A stretch of DNA of 15,209 nucleotides from an uncultured bacterium (lineage in GTDB: Bacteria > Cloacimonadota > Cloacimonadia > Cloacimonadales > Cloacimonadaceae): contig CALGPA010000050.1 of assembly GCA_937960795.1 (NCBI GenBank), positions 1-15,209 on the forward strand, written 5' to 3'. Below, in pieces: positions 12,839-15,209 of the stretch. Position 1 is the stretch's first letter. Every line of letters starts with the position of its first letter. A program made the translations under genes and the position numbers. The notes beneath the pieces were generated by a model. The model was not told where the DNA came from. It ran no database searches and was given only the letters and a program-made list of their open reading frames with translations.

Positions 12839-13456
12839 ATGGCTAGATATACAGGACCTAAAGCAAAGATTTGCCGTCGTTTCGGCGAAAACATCTTTGG
12901 CACCGCAAAATACGACCGCATTCTAGGCAAACGCAAGTACCCCTCGGGTCAGCATGGCCGCATGATGCGCCGCAAGATTTCCGACTACGGCTTGCACCTC
13001 AAAGAAAAGCAAAAACTGCGCCTCACTTATTGCTTGATGGAAAAGCAGTTTAAAAACTACTTTGTGAAAGCAGCAAAAGCCGGAGGCGTCACCGGTGACA
13101 ATCTCCTGCAATTGCTCGAACGTCGTCTGGATAACGTGGTATACCGCCTCGGTTTGGCAAACACACGCATGCAGGCTCGTCAGTTTGTGAATCACGGCCA
13201 TATTATGGTCAACTCCAAGAAAGTAGATATTCCTTCTTTCCTCTGCAAAGAAGGCGACATCATCGAAGTTCGTCCCAAAAGCCGCAGCATGAAAATGATC
13301 ATCGACTCTTTGGATAGCTCCGAAAGCACTTCACCATACAGCTGGTTAACTATAGATAAAGAAAACATGCGCGGTAGCTTCGATAGCATCCCTGCCGCCA
13401 GCGAGATACCGGTCACAGTAGATCTGCGTCTCATCGTCGAATTCTACTCCAAGTAA
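12839..13456 (+). CDS. rpsD: 30S ribosomal protein S4
   Basis: S4 is a primary 16S rRNA-binding protein that nucleates the 5' domain and takes part in decoding accuracy; in E. coli it represses the alpha operon. The 205-residue product starts MARYTGPKAKICRRFG and has QFKNYFVKAAKAGGVTGDNL. The S4 RNA-binding domain spans about residues 94–155 (LERRLDNVVYRLGLANTRMQ, then ARQFVNHGHIMVNSKKVDIP). The N-terminal four-cysteine zinc knuckle is absent, so it is the zinc-free form. AAGGAG (12828–12833) overlaps the rpsK stop. Confidence 0.97.
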   Translation: MARYTGPKAKICRRFGENIFGTAKYDRILGKRKYPSGQHGRMMRRKISDYGLHLKEKQKLRLTYCLMEKQFKNYFVKAAKAGGVTGDNLLQLLERRLDNVVYRLGLANTRMQARQFVNHGHIMVNSKKVDIPSFLCKEGDIIEVRPKSRSMKMIIDSLDSSESTSPYSWLTIDKENMRGSFDSIPAASEIPVTVDLRLIVEFYSK

Positions 13457-13474
13457 CCCCCACAGGAGTTTGAT

Positions 13475-14617
13475 ATGATGTATCTTGAACCCTTACAGAT
13501 GCCGGAAACTGTGGAACATGACAAAGCGTCATACTCCCGCAATTTTGGCAGATTCGAAATTGGTCCCCTGGAGCCGGGATTTGGCACTACAATGGGAAAC
13601 ACCCTGCGTAGAGTGCTGCTCTCTTCCATTCAGGGCGCTGCAGTTCGCTTTATCCGCATTGAAGGATTACACCACGAGTTCACCCCGGTGCCGGGAACAA
13701 ATTCAGACTATCTGGATCTGATCCTGCGCATCAAACAGCTCGTTATCGAATCCTCAACCGTGGAAGAAAGCACCATCGTACTGGAACACAAAGGCAAGGG
13801 TGTCATCACCGCCGGAATGATCCAGGAAAATGCCCATGTCAAGATTATCAACAAAGACCTGTATCTACTGGAAGTGACCGAAGATATTGATCTAAAGATT
13901 GAGATGATCGTAGGCATCGGACGCGGCTATGTGTCCGCAGACCGTCAAAATCCGGAAGGCAAAGCAGTGGGATTCATCCCCATCGATAGCATCTATTCCC
14001 CGATTTTGAAGGTGAATTTCTCCGTCACACATCAGCGCGTTAAAGAACGTATGAACTTCGACAAACTGATCCTGGAGATTCACTCAAACGGCGCTGTTGA
14101 ACCACAAGTTGCGCTGTTCCTGGCCGCCAAAATCGTCAAAGATATGGCTGCTAAAATCAGCTTGTTTGAGACCGAGCCCGAATACATCCGTGACATCGAG
14201 CTTGATCCAGATCTCGAAGAAAAAGAACGCATCCTGCGCATGAGCGTCAAGGAAATCGAACTCACCGTTCGCGCCGCTAATTGCCTCGAAATGGCAAAAA
14301 TCGAAACCATCGGTGAATTGGTCTCCAAGACCGAAGCAGAAATGCTCAAGTTCCGCAACTTCGGCAAAAAATCGCTCGAAGAGATCGTACAAAAACTAAA
14401 AAAATATGACCTGGAACTGGGTATGGATGTGGATAGCATCTACCGCAAAATCCGCGAAGCTAAAAGCCGCGGCGTAATCTCACCAGAACCGATCAACCCC
14501 GCTCTGGAAAATGATGATAACACCGAGACTAGCTCCGAGCCAAAAGCTAAAGATGAAACCACGACACCGCGTAAACCCGTTCCCAGCCCCAAAAAGAAGG
14601 TGAAAAATGCGACATAG
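13475..14617 (+). CDS. rpoA: DNA-directed RNA polymerase subunit alpha
   Basis: Alpha dimerises to start RNA polymerase assembly and its C-terminal domain binds UP elements and activators. The N-terminal domain covers about residues 1–235, with PGFGTTMGNTLRRVLLSS (34–51). The C-terminal domain covers about 252–325; R266 and N269 in VRAANCL match the E. coli DNA-contacting R265 and N268, and GKKSL (297–301) is kept. At 380 residues it is about 50 longer than E. coli alpha: the tail 326–380 is low in complexity, first rich in E, N and D, then in P, K and T. The ATG at 13475 is six bases after AGGAG (13464–13468). Its end overlaps rplQ by 11 bases. Confidence 0.97.
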   Translation: MMYLEPLQMPETVEHDKASYSRNFGRFEIGPLEPGFGTTMGNTLRRVLLSSIQGAAVRFIRIEGLHHEFTPVPGTNSDYLDLILRIKQLVIESSTVEESTIVLEHKGKGVITAGMIQENAHVKIINKDLYLLEVTEDIDLKIEMIVGIGRGYVSADRQNPEGKAVGFIPIDSIYSPILKVNFSVTHQRVKERMNFDKLILEIHSNGAVEPQVALFLAAKIVKDMAAKISLFETEPEYIRDIELDPDLEEKERILRMSVKEIELTVRAANCLEMAKIETIGELVSKTEAEMLKFRNFGKKSLEEIVQKLKKYDLELGMDVDSIYRKIREAKSRGVISPEPINPALENDDNTETSSEPKAKDETTTPRKPVPSPKKKVKNAT

Positions 14618-15017
14618 ACTCCAAGGTAGAAAATTCGGACGTGAAACCGATGCAAGACGCCTGATGATGAGAAACCTCGTCAAATCAATGGTCGAACACG
14701 GTCAAATCCATACCACTTTGGCAAAAGCCAAAGAAATGAGACGCTTTGTGGAACGCGTGGTCACATACGGAAAAAACGATACCGTACACTCACGCCGCCT
14801 CGCTTACAGCGTCTTGGGCGATCGTGATCTGGTCAAAAAACTCTTTGATGAAATCGCACCCGCATTCGCAAATCGCAACGGTGGATACACAAGAGTGCTC
14901 AAAGCCGGATTCCGCAGAGGTGACAACGCACCCATGGCCATCATCCAGTTTGTGGAAGAATCTACTATCACAAACAAAAAAGATGACGCCATCAAAGCCG
15001 AAGATCTGAATAAATAA
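14607..15017 (+). CDS. rplQ: 50S ribosomal protein L17
   Basis: L17 sits at the back of the large subunit near the tunnel exit. The 136-residue product has the canonical MRHRLQGRKFGRETDARRLM, then RNLVKSMVEHGQIHTTLAKA and KEMRRFVERVVTYGK, and the signature NRNGGYTRVLKAGFRRGDNA. A charged tail of about 18 residues follows the family core. The ATG lies inside the rpoA end; its site AAGGTGA (14597–14603) is encoded by the lysine-rich tail of RpoA, which ties L17 synthesis to alpha. It is the last gene before the terminator. Confidence 0.97.
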   Translation: MRHRLQGRKFGRETDARRLMMRNLVKSMVEHGQIHTTLAKAKEMRRFVERVVTYGKNDTVHSRRLAYSVLGDRDLVKKLFDEIAPAFANRNGGYTRVLKAGFRRGDNAPMAIIQFVEESTITNKKDDAIKAEDLNK

Positions 15018-15029
15018 AACCGAAAGGTT
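15018..15029 (+). other. Small GNRA-tetraloop hairpin after rplQ stop
   Basis: AACC (15018–15021) and GGTT (15026–15029) enclose GAAA, giving a 4-bp stem with a GNRA loop that begins on the base after the rplQ stop. It is short and could be chance, but it directly precedes the terminator and could protect or tune the 3' end. Confidence 0.3.
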
Positions 15030-15035
15030 GTGATA

Positions 15036-15070
15036 TAAAAAACCGGCGTGTCCTCATGTCGGTTTTTTTA
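15036..15070 (+). terminator. Rho-independent terminator of the cluster
   Basis: AAAAAACCG (15037–15045) pairs with CGGTTTTTT (15060–15068), and weaker pairs (G·U, C-G, G·U at 15046–15048 with 15057–15059) extend the stem inward around a loop at 15049–15056. Seven T follow the GC core on the + strand. Because the stem begins with six A, the element also has a T-run on the opposite strand and may work in both directions. It lies 18 bases after rplQ and closes the transcription unit. Confidence 0.85.
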
Positions 15071-15209
15071 TGCTTACGTATGCCCAATGTGGGGGCGGTT
15101 TTTAGCCGCCCATAGTAGACGCGACATCTTGTCGCGTGGGATGGTATCCGCTGAACCGTGTAGGAAGCCAGGATATGATTCTCAAGCCTCTAAACCAATT
15201 CGTGTTAAT
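15070..15209. other. 3' intergenic sequence without recognisable gene
   Basis: Apart from the twin palindromes I see no gene. An ATG at 15175 opens a frame that stays open for the last twelve codons, but it is too short to identify and could equally be chance. Confidence 0.6.
15093..15137. repeat. Pair of strong palindromes, possible dispersed intergenic repeat
   Basis: GGGCGG/CCGCCC (15093–15098 and 15106–15111) encloses a 7-base T-rich loop, and ACGCGACA/TGTCGCGT (15119–15126 and 15130–15137) is a perfect 8-bp stem with a 3-base TCT loop. The two stand seven bases apart. Such twin GC-rich hairpins between genes are typical of REP-like families, but copy number cannot be judged from this window. 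Neither is followed by a T-run, so neither is a standard terminator. Confidence 0.5.

Noticed and set aside
15175..15209. ATG with open frame to the window end
   Set aside because: Twelve codons are too few to judge and the nearest AGGA is one base from the ATG; it may be a gene start, but the window does not support it.
1..15209. CRISPR array, insertion sequence, prophage or defence genes
   Set aside because: No spaced direct repeat array, transposase or phage protein is seen; the coding part is a normal ribosomal protein supercluster, so I see no new protein system in it.

Overview
This window is a complete, uninterrupted S10–spc–alpha ribosomal protein supercluster on the + strand. It runs from rpsJ (GTG start at 623) to rplQ (stop at 15017) and holds 30 genes: 27 ribosomal proteins and translation or transcription factors in the usual order, plus secY and map. 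All 30 reading frames look intact, with no frameshift, insertion or missing core gene. The longest gap between genes is only 42 bases (infA–rpmJ), so the cluster is probably one very long transcription unit, closed by an intrinsic terminator at about 15036–15070.

Layout. Positions 1–622 form an AT-rich upstream region without a recognisable gene. It contains a 13-bp inverted repeat pair (31–43 and 101–113), two operator-like dyads, a 22-bp tandem repeat (227–268), the best promoter candidate (perfect TTGACA at 338–343 behind an A/T-rich UP-like tract), and a leader with small hairpins. A possible 60-codon leader ORF (448–630) has an excellent ribosome binding site, and its stop overlaps the rpsJ start. 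The S10 part is rpsJ-rplC-rplD-rplW-rplB-rpsS-rplV-rpsC-rplP-rpmC-rpsQ. The spc part is rplN-rplX-rplE-rpsN-rpsH-rplF-rplR-rpsE-rpmD-rplO-secY. The alpha part is map-infA-rpmJ-rpsM-rpsK-rpsD-rpoA-rplQ. After the terminator, 15070–15209 carries two strong short palindromes that look like an intergenic repeat.

Organism. The window is clearly bacterial. The L2 active-loop variant HPMGGGEG and the direct secY-map-infA-rpmJ order without adk recall Bacteroidota and their relatives. Unlike typical Bacteroidota, almost every gene has a strong Shine-Dalgarno sequence. I infer a lineage of the wider FCB group, possibly Cloacimonadota, but only tentatively; the sequence alone does not settle it.

How the genes work together. 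The products build both ribosomal subunits, insert proteins into the membrane (SecY), trim the initiator methionine (Map), start translation (IF-1) and make the alpha subunit of RNA polymerase. Tight spacing, ATGA overlaps (rplD/rplW, rplP/rpmC, rpsE/rpmD), an 11-nt overlap (rpoA/rplQ) and stop codons fused to Shine-Dalgarno sequences at nine junctions point to strong translational coupling. Nine of 30 genes start with GTG or TTG. The body of the cluster is ordinary. The parts worth a second look are the leader, the infA–rpmJ hairpin, the recurring ATGTAA start-stop motif, the long RpoA tail and the 3' palindromes.
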